Of a DNA stretch of 64,000 nucleotides, positions 36,181 through 45,619 are shown in pieces. Positions within the stretch are counted from its first letter, which is position 1. Each line of letters starts with the position of its first letter. The stretch comes from Thermotalea metallivorans (GTDB lineage: Bacteria; Bacillota; Clostridia; Peptostreptococcales; Thermotaleaceae), in the NCBI RefSeq assembly GCF_001562415.1, contig NZ_LOEE01000003.1:56458-120457 (forward strand), in the 5' to 3' direction. The translations under genes were made by a program, and so were the position numbers. The notes below the pieces were generated by a model. That model searched no databases. It saw nothing but the letters and a program-made list of their open reading frames with translations, and was not told the origin of the DNA.

Positions 36181-37917
36181 TTAAGCTTCCATAATAAAAT
36201 AGGTAACGTCATCGTCATATTTCACTTCCAATCCGGCACGCTGTATCTGCTCTAAAATTTTTTTATTAGTATCCTCCAAGGTTTCCTCCCTATTCTCCAG
36301 TAACAATTGGATCAGCCTTTTCTGCTCAAAGGGTGTATTATTTTTAAAACTTTCCACTAAGCCATCCGTATAAAAAATCACTCGGTCTCCCTTATCCAAC
36401 CTTATGTCTCCTTTTTTATACTCCGGTATGAACAAATCACCAAAACGACATATGGGAAAGCCTGTACTTTCCTTTAATGTGGTTACTTCTCCGTTTTTTC
36501 TTACTACAATGGGCAATACATTCATTCCACCGGAACAATAAGATAATATCTTGTTTCGAATATTATAAATGGCATGAAATATCACGACATGCATCTCTAT
36601 AGGAAACTGAGATTTGTTAAATTCACGATAAAAATGATCCAAGGTCTTATGGGGAGCTTCTATGGACAATGTCCGCTCCTGCAAGCCTGTAGGCTTGATC
36701 ACACGATCGGCAAAGACCGTCATCATGGCTGCAGAAACACCATGTCCCGCCACGTCGGCAATATACATGCCAATATTTTCTTCATCAATTACGTAAATCC
36801 CATAAAAATCACCGCTTAAGCGCTCACAGGGAATATATTCCGATATAAATTGGACACCAAAAATTTTCAACTCCTTCGGCGGTAATAAGGATTCCTGAAT
36901 TTTTTTTGCATACTCTAAATCTTGAATCATCTTTTCGTTTACTTTCTGAATTTCAGAAGTTCTTCGCTCTACGATTTTTTCAAGGTTTTCTGCATGAATC
37001 TTTATTTTCTTTTTGGCATTCTGCAGATCCATATAGGGTTTATCCAGGTTATAGATAAAAATGGCTCTACTGATCAAATAGATTCCCGCTATCTTGTAAA
37101 GGTGTCCCAAGAAATTATAAATATCATACACACTCCTATAGAGGGTAAAAGCAACCTCGGCAAAGGCACTTACCAGCAGTCCGGCAGCCATGATGATAAA
37201 TACCTTATCCTTTGTGGTATAATAATCCCGGACATAAAAAGCTGTAGCAATGACAAAGACTAGCATGATCACATATTCTAAGTAGATCTTTATGTTTGTT
37301 AATCCTTGTCCTTCTATAAACAAAGGAGGAAAGAGTCCCAGATGATTCGTCACCATATAGGAGATAGCAACAGCTAAAACAATGCTCCCCCACAAAAAGT
37401 ATACCCGACTCCATGTGGCTTTACGATAATACTTTATGATTCCTGCAGTCAACAATCCTATGGCAAAAACAAGCCTGCCGATGATCCAAAAAGTTGTTGC
37501 CTTAGCAATGGAGCTGTCTGTAAAAAAGACAGGCATCCCATTATAGCCCATGGCATGGAAAAAATCCAGCCAGCCGGTGATAAAAAAAACAGATGAAAAA
37601 ATAAGCAGCCTCAAACGATGATTCTTTAAATAAGTATAATAGGTAATCGTAAAAGCCGCAAAACAAATCACAACGCTGATGAACTCCAAGATCATATGAT
37701 AAGTCAAAAATGTAATGTCTCCTATGACGCGATAGATATATATTTCTAATGTTCCTGCAATTTGAAACAATAACAAAGAACCAAAACATATAAAAATTAA
37801 GGAAAGATATTTCCAGTCCACCGTCTTTTTTTCCTTGATGCTTACCAAAGGATTCCACTCCGTTTCAATAATCATTCTTAATAAATTCTTTCTACACGAA
37901 ACGGCATAATCCTCCAT
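36181..37917 (-). CDS. PP2C/SpoIIE-type serine phosphatase with MASE3-like membrane sensor
   Basis: About 578 aa. Seven to eight membrane helices fill residues 30-270 (MASE3-like, extracellular sensing), then a short coiled-coil linker (about residues 275-325), then the phosphatase: SGDFYGIYVI, MYIADVAGHGVSAAMMTVFAD, YTDGLVESFKN and a final DDVTYFIMEA. Such proteins dephosphorylate anti-anti-sigma factors in partner-switch systems, but no anti-sigma gene is next to it. Start uncertain among TTG 37920, ATG 37917 and later. Confidence 0.85.
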   Translation of the reverse strand: MEDYAVSCRKNLLRMIIETEWNPLVSIKEKKTVDWKYLSLIFICFGSLLLFQIAGTLEIYIYRVIGDITFLTYHMILEFISVVICFAAFTITYYTYLKNHRLRLLIFSSVFFITGWLDFFHAMGYNGMPVFFTDSSIAKATTFWIIGRLVFAIGLLTAGIIKYYRKATWSRVYFLWGSIVLAVAISYMVTNHLGLFPPLFIEGQGLTNIKIYLEYVIMLVFVIATAFYVRDYYTTKDKVFIIMAAGLLVSAFAEVAFTLYRSVYDIYNFLGHLYKIAGIYLISRAIFIYNLDKPYMDLQNAKKKIKIHAENLEKIVERRTSEIQKVNEKMIQDLEYAKKIQESLLPPKELKIFGVQFISEYIPCERLSGDFYGIYVIDEENIGMYIADVAGHGVSAAMMTVFADRVIKPTGLQERTLSIEAPHKTLDHFYREFNKSQFPIEMHVVIFHAIYNIRNKILSYCSGGMNVLPIVVRKNGEVTTLKESTGFPICRFGDLFIPEYKKGDIRLDKGDRVIFYTDGLVESFKNNTPFEQKRLIQLLLENREETLEDTNKKILEQIQRAGLEVKYDDDVTYFIMEA

Positions 37918-37956
37918 CAAATTTCAATTTTGTTCAACATATTTCTTTGTTCATAA

Positions 37957-37983
37957 CACAGTTCCTTGCCACAAGGAACTGTG
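37957..37983. terminator. Hairpin between glsA and PP2C gene
   Basis: A 12-bp perfect stem CACAGTTCCTTG/CAAGGAACTGTG with a 3-base loop. The T tract is weak, so it may act with help or as an RNA-end stabiliser. Confidence 0.5.
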
Positions 37984-38901
37984 CTAAAATATGCTTAATG
38001 CCAACTCCTTTGATAAACTTTCCAGGACCTTTACCCCTGCAATGCTGTTTCCTTTTTTATCCAAAGCAGGTCCTACGACACCAATCCCCATGCGATTGGG
38101 AACAGCACACATGATGCCTCCCCCGACACCGCTCTTGGCGGGTACACCCACCTGGATGGCAAACTCTCCGGAAGCATCATACATGCCGCAGGTAACCATA
38201 AAAGTTTTGACAATCTGTGTAATGTTTTTCGGAACATATTGTTCTCCTGTCTCTTTGATTACGCCGTGATTGGCAAGAAACATGCCTATATGGGCAATAT
38301 CTTCACAGGTAACTTCTATGGAGCACTGTTTAAAATATAGATCCAGTATTGCCTCCACATCTCCCTCGATGATACCCACATCCCTTAAGAAATAAGCCAT
38401 TGCCCGGTTTCTATCTCCCGTTTTCTTTTCAGAGAGATATACATTCTCATTGATATTCAGATTTGGATTTTTTGATATTTTCCGAAACAACTGGAGAATT
38501 CGGTCCATTTTTTCCTCATTGTCCTTGCCCCGAATGATGGAGGCCACGGCGATGGCCCCTGCATTGATCATAGGATTCAAAGGTCTGGAAGGATTAATGG
38601 TTTCCAGCTTTCTCATGGAATTGAATGGGTCTCCTGTAGGCTCCATCCCTACTTTTTCAAATACATGGTCCGGCCCGTAATCCATCAAAGCCAGCATAAG
38701 GGTAATGGGCTTGGATATGCTTTGGATTGTAAATTTCGTCTCATAGTCTCCGGCCTTATAAATATTTCCCTCTATATCCACAACCACAATGCCCAAGGCA
38801 TCCTTATTGGCATTTTTCAGCTCAGGAATATAGGTTGCTACATTTCCAAAATTCGTCCAATGGCGATTCCTTGATACTAACTCTGATAACAAAAGTTCCA
38901 T
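37984..38901 (-). CDS. glsA: Glutaminase A
   Basis: Hydrolyses glutamine to glutamate and ammonia. Serine-dependent beta-lactamase-like fold: the S-x-x-K is in FTIQSISKPITLML, and further motifs are NPMINAGAIAV and GVPAKSGVGGGI. About 305 aa, normal. ATG 38901 is used because GGTGG is 8 bases away; two starts 5-7 codons upstream are possible. Stands alone between PP2C and uridine-kinase-like genes. Confidence 0.93.
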   Translation of the reverse strand: MELLLSELVSRNRHWTNFGNVATYIPELKNANKDALGIVVVDIEGNIYKAGDYETKFTIQSISKPITLMLALMDYGPDHVFEKVGMEPTGDPFNSMRKLETINPSRPLNPMINAGAIAVASIIRGKDNEEKMDRILQLFRKISKNPNLNINENVYLSEKKTGDRNRAMAYFLRDVGIIEGDVEAILDLYFKQCSIEVTCEDIAHIGMFLANHGVIKETGEQYVPKNITQIVKTFMVTCGMYDASGEFAIQVGVPAKSGVGGGIMCAVPNRMGIGVVGPALDKKGNSIAGVKVLESLSKELALSIF

Positions 38902-39040
38902 AGACATTCCCACCTTTCTCATTGTGTTGCAATTCTTACTTTAAAATATCCTGAAACTAAAGTCAATAGACTGTCTATGCAACTTTTTTAATATTTTGGC
39001 ATATATTGTTGTTTTCATAAGCTTCCTCAAAAACGCCATA

Positions 39041-40699
39041 TTATTCGGCAAAGCAACTGCCCCCAATGAATTCTCTGATAATCGAAGTTTGAGGAATCAC
39101 ATGCTCGTCCTCTATAGATAAAAAGTAGCTTAAAAATTTCAATAAGCGTTTTGCTTCCGAATATTCCTTTTCATTTATGCTAATTTCTTTCAACAGTGGC
39201 TCAGCATATTTTTTCAGTACTGCCAGTTCATAGATTAAAGCTGAGTTGAACATCACATCCGCTTCTTCTTGGAAAGGGAAAATATTTTTTTCTTCCCCCC
39301 GGCGAACGGAATTCCACAGTTTTAAGGTGGTCAATGCCGAATGTCCACGATATTTGCTGTCCCGCACAATTCTTCGGATCAATCGTGTATCTGTAGTGGG
39401 AATGCGATTGTGGTCATCAACATTCAACTGGGTGAGGGCACTGATATAAATTTTAAACTTCTTGTCATGGGGAATATCGGTCGTAAGCCTGTCATTTAAC
39501 CCATGGATACCTTCAATGATGATGGGCTGATCTTCTAAAATCTGTAAAGTTTTCCCTCGATACTCCCTTTTTCCTTTTTGGAAATTAAACGTAGGCAGGG
39601 CCACGCATTCTCCCAAGATAAGTTTGGAAAGATGATCATTGAATAATTCTACATCTACTGCCTCAATAGACTCAAAATCGTAATCGCCATTCTCATCTTT
39701 GGGCGTCTCTTCCCGGTTCACGAAATAATCATCCGTAGACAAAGATACAGGCCGCAAACCATTGACCCTAAGTTGAATGGCCAGTCTTTGGGCAAAGGTT
39801 GTTTTTCCCGAAGAGGATGGCCCGGCGATGAGTATAATTCTCTTTTTCTTTTCTAAAATCATATCGGCAATTTGAGCTACCTTTTTCTCGTGCAGGGCTT
39901 CTGCTACCCGGATCAATTCCGGATACTTTTTTTCAAGAATCGTATCATTAAGATTAGCCACATATTCTATATTCAGTATTTTGCCCCATTTTTCTGCTTC
40001 TCTAAATATAGCGGCCAGTTTGCTTTGCTCTACAAAAGTCGGAATCTCATTGGGATTTGACTTATCCGGATACTGTATAATGACTCCCGGAAAATAATAC
40101 TTTAATTTAAATAATTTTAAATAGCCAGTGCTGGGTACCATATATCCATAGAAATAATCCTTCAGCCATCCGCAACTGTAAATATTGACCTCTGGTTTAT
40201 TTCTATAGTCGAGAAGCTTGGTCTTGGCCTCCATGCCCAGTTCCTTGAAAATTCTTTTAGCATCCCCAATGGGCACGCTGCTCTTGATAAAGGGTACATC
40301 TTCCTCAACAATTTCCCTCATTCTTGTTTCAATTTTATGAACGTCCTCCTTCTGGATAGGTCGCTTGTAATGAATCTCACAATATAGTCCTTTGCTCAAG
40401 GAGTGCTCCACTGTAACTTTACAGCCGGACAAAATCTCCATGGAGGCCCGAATGAATACAAAAGATAAACTTCTTTGGTAGATGCGCACACCATCCGTAG
40501 TCGTCAAATCGATAAATTCAATATTTGCATCTTTATGTAAAGAATAGCCCAGTTCCCTAAGTTTATTATTTACTTTTGCAGCTACAATCACCGCAGGATA
40601 GTCTGCCTGGACTTCCTTGCTTATATCCGCCAGTGTTGTTCCCTCATCCACAGTCATTTCCCTTTTACCTTCTAAAGTAATCTTCAATTTTTTTGTCAT
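39041..40699 (-). CDS. Nucleoside (uridine) kinase-like protein with TGS and ThrRS-like domains
   Basis: 552 aa. N-terminal TGS domain (residues 1-60), then a part similar to the second domain of threonyl-tRNA synthetase (about 60-200), then a P-loop kinase of the phosphoribulokinase/uridine kinase family, with GPSSSGKTTFAQRLA (Walker A, about residue 280) and later LSTDDYFVNREETP. This fusion is common in Clostridia and Thermotoga. Start at 40699 fits the GGGGGGATCAGAAGACG spacing; the frame is open 33 codons further. Probably phosphorylates a nucleoside or related molecule; exact substrate not known. Confidence 0.85.
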   Translation of the reverse strand: MTKKLKITLEGKREMTVDEGTTLADISKEVQADYPAVIVAAKVNNKLRELGYSLHKDANIEFIDLTTTDGVRIYQRSLSFVFIRASMEILSGCKVTVEHSLSKGLYCEIHYKRPIQKEDVHKIETRMREIVEEDVPFIKSSVPIGDAKRIFKELGMEAKTKLLDYRNKPEVNIYSCGWLKDYFYGYMVPSTGYLKLFKLKYYFPGVIIQYPDKSNPNEIPTFVEQSKLAAIFREAEKWGKILNIEYVANLNDTILEKKYPELIRVAEALHEKKVAQIADMILEKKKRIILIAGPSSSGKTTFAQRLAIQLRVNGLRPVSLSTDDYFVNREETPKDENGDYDFESIEAVDVELFNDHLSKLILGECVALPTFNFQKGKREYRGKTLQILEDQPIIIEGIHGLNDRLTTDIPHDKKFKIYISALTQLNVDDHNRIPTTDTRLIRRIVRDSKYRGHSALTTLKLWNSVRRGEEKNIFPFQEEADVMFNSALIYELAVLKKYAEPLLKEISINEKEYSEAKRLLKFLSYFLSIEDEHVIPQTSIIREFIGGSCFAE

Positions 40700-40793
40700 C
40701 GTCTTCTGATCCCCCCTCACGCAAATCATTAATGATATATATTTAAAATTCCTATATATTATACCCAAATTTTCCCCTTTCCATCTACAAATA

Positions 40794-40836
40794 AACAAAG
40801 TCTTCCGTCTAGAAGATTTATAAGGAAGACTTTGTT
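40794..40836. terminator. Hairpin with AACAAAGTCTTCC arms, copy 1
   Basis: A 13-bp perfect stem (40794-40806 with 40824-40836), with ATTTTTTGTTTT after it on the plus side. It lies between the CBS gene end and the kinase-like gene start. The same arms appear at 43669-43709. Confidence 0.6.
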
Positions 40837-40906
40837 ATTTTTTGTTTTAGAAAAGCAGTGCAGATCTGCGCAAGAAGGCAAATCTCAAAGATTTCTCTGG
40901 ATCTTA

Positions 40907-40936
40907 AGAAAAGTCCCTGAAAACAGGAACTTTTCT
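40907..40936 (-). terminator. Terminator of CBS protein gene
   Basis: A stem AGAAAAGTCCCTG/CAGGAACTTTTCT with one mismatch, 4-base loop, 5 bases after the stop of the 40941 gene. The tail on the minus strand is TTAAGATCC, so it is T-poor and its efficiency is uncertain. Confidence 0.5.
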
Positions 40937-40940
40937 CACT

Positions 40941-41366
40941 TTACATTTGTGGTGCGCTTGGTTTGGATATGCTGCTTAAGGCATCGCCAGCTTCATTTAC
41001 ATAAATATTTACCGTAGCCAAATCGCCGATGGCCAAAATGCCAACAATTTTTCCATTTTCCACTACAGGTAATCTTCTGACCTGGTGTTTTGCCATCAGC
41101 GCAGCAGCTTCATGGGCATCCATGTCCGGGGTAGCGTATACCAGATTGCTTGTCATGACATCCCCTGCACTGGCATTCATATTGCCCTGGGAAACGCTTC
41201 TGATCACGATATCCCTATCGGTTACGATTCCAAGTGCATGTCTATCCTGATCGCAAATAGGAATCGACCCTACGTTTAAATCCTTCATTTGTTTTGCAAC
41301 CTGATGCACAGGTGTGTTAGGGCTTGCCACGGATACATTGCTTGTCATCAAATCTCTTACTCTCAT
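40941..41366 (-). CDS. CBS-domain pair protein
   Basis: 141 aa, two CBS domains in tandem (MRVRDLMTSNVSVASPNTPV and AGDVMTSNLVYATPDMDAHE, each with GIVTDRDIV- or GILAIGDLA-type motifs). Stand-alone CBS pairs bind adenine nucleotides and act as energy or redox sensors, or regulate partner enzymes. Start ATG 41366 with AAAGGAGG; the frame extends upstream without a site. No partner is visible nearby. Confidence 0.88.
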   Translation of the reverse strand: MRVRDLMTSNVSVASPNTPVHQVAKQMKDLNVGSIPICDQDRHALGIVTDRDIVIRSVSQGNMNASAGDVMTSNLVYATPDMDAHEAAALMAKHQVRRLPVVENGKIVGILAIGDLATVNIYVNEAGDALSSISKPSAPQM

Positions 41367-41454
41367 CTTTTTTCCTCCTTTCATATTTTCATTAATTATC
41401 ATGCGCAATCCGCCAAAAAAATAAACTAAAACCACATTTTTTTATTCATGAAAA

Positions 41455-41480
41455 AAACTCAGACCTTTTGATCTGAGTTT
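41455..41480 (-). terminator. Terminator of second signal peptidase gene
   Basis: A 9-bp stem AAACTCAGA/TCTGAGTTT, then TTTTTTTCATG on the minus side, 2 bases past the stop. Confidence 0.7.
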
Positions 41481-41481
41481 A

Positions 41482-42003
41482 TCAGTCCAATCTTCCAATC
41501 TTTGAAAAGGGGTAAAGGCGAAGAAATGCCTTTCCCATCAACGCGTCCTTTTCCACGGGCCCTACCCTTTCATCCCGGCTGTCCAAGCTGTTTTCTCGAT
41601 TATCTCCCATCACAAACAACATTCCCTCGGGAACAATCATATCCACTTCTCCAGGCGTATAATTCCCGTTGATATAATCTTCTATCAGTTCCTTGCCGTT
41701 CACGAAAACTTTTCCTTCCGTAATCTGAACATGGTCGCCGGCAATGCCGATGATCCGCTTAATCAAATCTTTTTCCTTTCCTTCCAGGGTTTTGAGGTGA
41801 GATTTGAAAACCACGATATCTCCCCTCTCTGGTTCATGCAGCATATAGGGTATTTTATTAATAATCAGATAATCATATTGATCCAAAGTGGGATACATGG
41901 AATAACCTTTTACCAGGGTCGGCCTAATAAAGGTCGTAATAATCATCGCTATAACCACAGAAACAACGATTGTCTTTATCCACTCCAAAATCTCTTTCTT
42001 CAT
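41482..42003 (-). CDS. lepB: Signal peptidase I (copy 2)
   Basis: 173 aa from ATG 42003 (AAAGGAGG 7-8 bases upstream). Membrane helix at residues 10-27, catalytic Ser in VKGYSMYPTLDQ, catalytic Lys in DLIKRIIGIAGD, and box MGDNRENSLDSRDERVG. Paralogue of 33811-34356. Two type I peptidases are common in Clostridia; a division of labour cannot be told. Confidence 0.93.
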   Translation of the reverse strand: MKKEILEWIKTIVVSVVIAMIITTFIRPTLVKGYSMYPTLDQYDYLIINKIPYMLHEPERGDIVVFKSHLKTLEGKEKDLIKRIIGIAGDHVQITEGKVFVNGKELIEDYINGNYTPGEVDMIVPEGMLFVMGDNRENSLDSRDERVGPVEKDALMGKAFLRLYPFSKIGRLD

Positions 42004-42562
42004 GCGTAATTCCTCCTTTATAACAGCCCGTTTCAATTTATTTTATCATTTATTTCCTTTTTCAACAATTCCTATTTGTCATTTGAAATCATATCCAGAA
42101 TGTATGCGTTCAACTCTCCATATTTTCCCCGCTGCACATGCATTTCTATCTTTGACAAAATCCTTTCATAATCGTCAAGAATCTGATCTGTATTCCCATA
42201 GATACCACAATGTCCTTTTTGCTGATTCCCCGAAAACCATGGCCTGGGATGCAAGCATGCCTTAACTCCATCATTTCATTCATTTTCTCTGCATTTAGAA
42301 TTTGAATCACGCCATTCCAACGCCAATCATGGCTTGTGGTATTTATCAATATAAGAAATAATGGCAAAACTTAAATTGGGGTGATATACTTTATACTTTT
42401 TTCTTAGTATCTTTCGTATGGATCTTTTGGACATCGCTTCTGCCATAAAGGAAATCCTATTTTTTTTGGATATGCAACCGGATGAAAAGATACTTTAAAA
42501 TCTTTCCCAATGTTATAATAAGTATATATCATATTCCATTTTCCCTCAAGGAGGCGATTGAT
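42004..42562 (-). pseudogene. Non-coding stretch with a possible decayed gene (about 42072-42367)
   Basis: No intact gene. Two overlapping minus-strand frames read WRWNGVIQILNAEKMNEM...RHACIPGHGFRGISKKDIVVS and then, after a frame change, YGNTDQILDDYERILSKIEM and ELNAYILDMISNDK. Both look protein-like and join at a likely indel near 42200. Family not recognised. A 26-codon plus-strand frame (42418-42498) precedes the asparaginase and is probably not a gene. Confidence 0.35.
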
Positions 42563-43579
42563 TTGTCAGAGGTACTTGTTCATGTAACAAGGGGCAATTA
42601 CATAGAAAGCCGCCACCACGGAGATTTAGCCGTTGTGGATAGAGACGGCAAACTGCTGTATGCCGTAGGTGATCCCTACCGTTTCACCTTTTGGCGTTCT
42701 GCAGCAAAGCCCTTTCAAATGGCTCCCTTTGTAGAAGGGGGGGGCATAGAACATTTTCAGATTGAGCCCCATGAATTGGCTCTTATGACTTCTTCCCATG
42801 GGGGCGAAGCAAAGCATGTGGCAACCCTACGCGGCATCCTCCACAAGATCGGCTGCACAGAGGAACAGCTGGACTGCGGCATCGCCCCTCCAATGCACTC
42901 GAAAACCGCTGCTGAAATTCTTCGAGGGGGAGATCGATATGAAGCTGTTCATAATCCCTGTTCCGGAAAGCATGCAGCCATGCTGGCCTTAGGCAAACTG
43001 CTTCATCTCCCCATGGAAAACTATCTCCACCCGCACCATCCCATTCAGCAAATCATGCTGGATACCGTTGCCCAGTGTTGCCATATGAAACCTGAAGATA
43101 TGGCTGTCGCCATCGACGGCTGTGGTGTACCCGTATTTGGAATGGATATCAGTAAAATGGCCCTTGCCTATGCAAGATTTTCAAAACCCGAAGGATATTT
43201 CTCTCAAAAAAGAATAACAGCCCTTCGAACAATCCTTGCAGCCATGACAAACAACCCCTTTTATGTGGCCGGTACAGACCGTTTGGATACGGCCTTGATG
43301 GAAGCCACAAGGGGAAGAATTGTAGCCAAATTAGGCGCTGAAGCTGTTTACAGCGTAGGCATTGTAAATCAAGGCATCGGCATTTGCTTAAAAATCGATG
43401 ACGGTGCCTACCGAGCCATTGGTCCGGTTATTATAGAAGTTTTGAAGAGGCTGGATTTGATTACAGAGGAAGAATTGAAAAAATTAGAAGACTATTGGAA
43501 ACCCAAGCTAAAAAATCATCGCCAAGAAATTATCGGTGAGCTCCAACCTGTATTTGCATTTCAACGTCAAAGCTCCTAG
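42563..43579 (+). CDS. Asparaginase (type II-like, Asparaginase_II family)
   Basis: About 338 aa, the Pfam Asparaginase_II family, distinct from AnsA. Visible are RGNYIESRHHGDLAVVDRDG, FWRSAAKPFQ, MTSSHGGEAKHV, NPCSGKHAAMLA and DGCGVPVFGMDI. TTG start at 42563, with AAGGAGG 8 bases ahead, is preferred to an upstream ATG. Presumably hydrolyses asparagine to aspartate and ammonia. Strong terminator follows within the final codons. Confidence 0.88.
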   Translation: MSEVLVHVTRGNYIESRHHGDLAVVDRDGKLLYAVGDPYRFTFWRSAAKPFQMAPFVEGGGIEHFQIEPHELALMTSSHGGEAKHVATLRGILHKIGCTEEQLDCGIAPPMHSKTAAEILRGGDRYEAVHNPCSGKHAAMLALGKLLHLPMENYLHPHHPIQQIMLDTVAQCCHMKPEDMAVAIDGCGVPVFGMDISKMALAYARFSKPEGYFSQKRITALRTILAAMTNNPFYVAGTDRLDTALMEATRGRIVAKLGAEAVYSVGIVNQGIGICLKIDDGAYRAIGPVIIEVLKRLDLITEEELKKLEDYWKPKLKNHRQEIIGELQPVFAFQRQSS

Positions 43580-43600
43580 GGCTTTCGTCCCAGGAGCTTT
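43569..43600 (+). terminator. Terminator of asparaginase gene
   Basis: Stem AAAGCTCCTaGGG/CCC-AGGAGCTTT with a bulged base, ending in TTTTTTATA; it overlaps the stop codon. Confidence 0.8.
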
Positions 43601-43668
43601 TTTATAACACATAGAAATTATATACTTTCATAGATTGTGGATAAGTCATCATTTCCGTCATGGGTTTC

Positions 43669-43709
43669 AACAAAGTCTTCCTTTACATCTTTCAACAGAA
43701 GACTTTGTT
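43669..43709. terminator. Hairpin with AACAAAGTCTTC arms, copy 2
   Basis: A 12-bp stem (43669-43680 with 43698-43709) that overlaps the end of the RluA-type gene. Same arm sequence as 40794-40836, only the loop differs. Confidence 0.55.
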
Positions 43710-44682
43710 ATCTTTCCGAGAACAAACTCTGTTCAATCTCTTTCAGTCTTTGGGGAAGGGGTGCTTCGAAGGTTTTTCCCTCTAAATATTTCAAATTCCC
43801 CATGCACTTCTCAAAACTGATCCGATAAGCATGCAAAAATTGATTTTCCAAGCCGAATTTTTTTTTCATGACCTGATTGATCGATTTGTCTCCATATTTG
43901 GGATCACCCACAATGGGATGCCCTATAGCCGAAAGATGAAGACGAATTTGGTGGGTTCTACCTGTAATGATTTCTACCTCCAATAGGCTATAATCTTTAT
44001 TTGTCTTCAATGGGCGATACATTGTATGAATGTCTTTTCCATTCTCTTCTTTTTCTGCAATTTTCACCTTATTGCCCCTCTCATCCTTCAACAAATAACC
44101 CTTCAATTCCCCGCAGGATTTTACCTGTCCTTTCACAACCGTCAAATAAAATTTTCGAATATGGTGTTTTTCCCGTATCATTTGATTCAAATTTTGAACA
44201 GTTTCATAATTTTTTCCAATGATCACAATGCCGCTTGTGTTTCTATCCAAACGGTTCACACTGGCCGGTACAAAAGTTTTTTCCGACTTTGGATCATATT
44301 CTCCCTTTGCATAAAGATAGCCCGTAACCTGATTGATCAATGTATTCTTTTTTTCCTGACTATCCCCATGAACTAATAATCCGTAGGGCTTATTGACCAG
44401 CAGCAAATAATCATCCTCATATACAATTTGAAAAGTCCGCTTTATCTTTCTTACCTCTCTGTTTTCTATAAAACTCTCTATCGTATCCTCCTTCAAGTAT
44501 AATTGTATGGCATCTCCGTATTTCAATATATAATCATTATCAATCTTATTTCCATTGACCTTGATGCTTTTCTTTCTGATCATTTTATATATGAATCCTA
44601 AGGAAGCCTTGGCCATATATTTTCTTAAAAACTTATCAATTCTTTGATTCTCTTCATTTTTTCCAATTCGTATTTCCCTCAC
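43708..44682 (-). CDS. RluA-family pseudouridine synthase
   Basis: Isomerises uridines in 23S rRNA or tRNA. N-terminal S4 RNA-binding domain (residues 10-75), catalytic VNRLDRNTSGIVII with the essential Asp (about residue 145), and a C-terminal motif RTHQIRLHLSAIGHPIVGD. 324 aa, normal for RluC/RluD-like enzymes. Start GTG 44682 with GGTGG upstream. Which uridine it targets is not known. Confidence 0.92.
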   Translation of the reverse strand: MREIRIGKNEENQRIDKFLRKYMAKASLGFIYKMIRKKSIKVNGNKIDNDYILKYGDAIQLYLKEDTIESFIENREVRKIKRTFQIVYEDDYLLLVNKPYGLLVHGDSQEKKNTLINQVTGYLYAKGEYDPKSEKTFVPASVNRLDRNTSGIVIIGKNYETVQNLNQMIREKHHIRKFYLTVVKGQVKSCGELKGYLLKDERGNKVKIAEKEENGKDIHTMYRPLKTNKDYSLLEVEIITGRTHQIRLHLSAIGHPIVGDPKYGDKSINQVMKKKFGLENQFLHAYRISFEKCMGNLKYLEGKTFEAPLPQRLKEIEQSLFSER

Positions 44683-44970
44683 CTTTTTCCACCATCCTTT
44701 GATTTCTCTTTTGCTTTTTTCCGTTGAGATTTCATCCTTTGTTCAGTAGCCTAACCATCCCCGAGACAATTTATCCTCCAAACCAAGGGACAAATGTCCA
44801 TAAAATGCTTTATAGAAAAATAGAGCATACCTCTCCCATAAAATCCGCCTTCTTGCAGGTTGTTTGTTGCCCAAGGGGGCTTTGGCAAAATGCAGTTGAA
44901 ACAAGCTTTAGGATTATGTTATGCTTTAGATACAGGATTTTTGTACTACAGAAGAGGGGGATATATACAT
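44683..44970. other. Intergenic, no gene seen
   Basis: Between divergent genes at 44682 and 44971. I see no gene, RNA or repeat; ribosome site GAGGGGGATATATAC for the next gene lies at its right end. Confidence 0.4.
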
Positions 44971-45516
44971 ATGTTTGAAAAAATTAAAGATTTTTTCTAT
45001 GAATCCAGTGATATACTGCTTGCTTTCATCATCATATTGGTCATGTCTACAGTGATTACCTGGAAAGTTTCCGATTCTTTAGCCTTTTCCAAAGAAAAGG
45101 ATACAGACAACTACGCCGTTGCTGAAAACCAAGAGACATTGGAAGACAGCCAGCAGGCTCAAGATACTTCCCCACAGGCTTTCCCAGAGAATACGGATCC
45201 ATCTGCCTCTGTTGGCAGCGATCAAGGGTCATCAGCTGCTCCCGTTGTATCCGAGCGTTCTCCTGATTCCCAGGCCGTTGTTGCTGCAGTTGCTCCTCAA
45301 CCTTCCATTGTACGGATAGATATCCCCAGCGGTGCTTCCGGCACCGGTATCGCTAGTATTTTAAAACAAAAAGGACTGATTGACAACACTGCAAAATTTA
45401 TTGCAAGGGTACAGGAATTAAAAATGGAGTCAAAGCTAAAATCAGGCACCTTTTCCATACCAGCCGGTACTTCTTTGGATGAAATTATTTATATCATCAC
45501 CGGTGCAAAAAGATAG
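44971..45516 (+). CDS. MltG/YceG-like membrane protein lacking the catalytic part
   Basis: 181 residues. Membrane helix at residues 15-33 (AFIIILVMSTVITWK), then about 80 residues rich in Ser, Pro, Ala, Asp and Gln (a flexible linker), then a domain with IDIPSGASGTGIASILKQKG and KLKSGTFSIPAGTSLDEIIY, which is the LysM-like start of endolytic transglycosylase MltG. The catalytic YceG domain is absent, so it may only bind wall or regulate. Start 44971 chosen by the site; the frame is open 37 codons further. Confidence 0.75.
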   Translation: MFEKIKDFFYESSDILLAFIIILVMSTVITWKVSDSLAFSKEKDTDNYAVAENQETLEDSQQAQDTSPQAFPENTDPSASVGSDQGSSAAPVVSERSPDSQAVVAAVAPQPSIVRIDIPSGASGTGIASILKQKGLIDNTAKFIARVQELKMESKLKSGTFSIPAGTSLDEIIYIITGAKR

Positions 45517-45538
45517 GCTAGGAGTTTTTTCCTAGCCT
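45515..45538 (+). terminator. Hairpin after MltG-like gene
   Basis: An 8-bp stem AGGCTAGG/CCTAGCCT with a T-rich loop overlapping the stop codon. No T tract follows, so it is a weak terminator call. Confidence 0.4.
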
Positions 45539-45619
45539 CAGAATCAAGACAAAGCAATAGAATTTTAGGAGTGTCTAAAGCCCCATGGGTTTGTCTGCAA
45601 AGGCCTAGGGGTATTTTTT

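Noticed and set aside
42418..42498. 26-codon frame before asparaginase as a leader gene
   Set aside because: No good ribosome site, no regulatory hairpin pair; likely chance.
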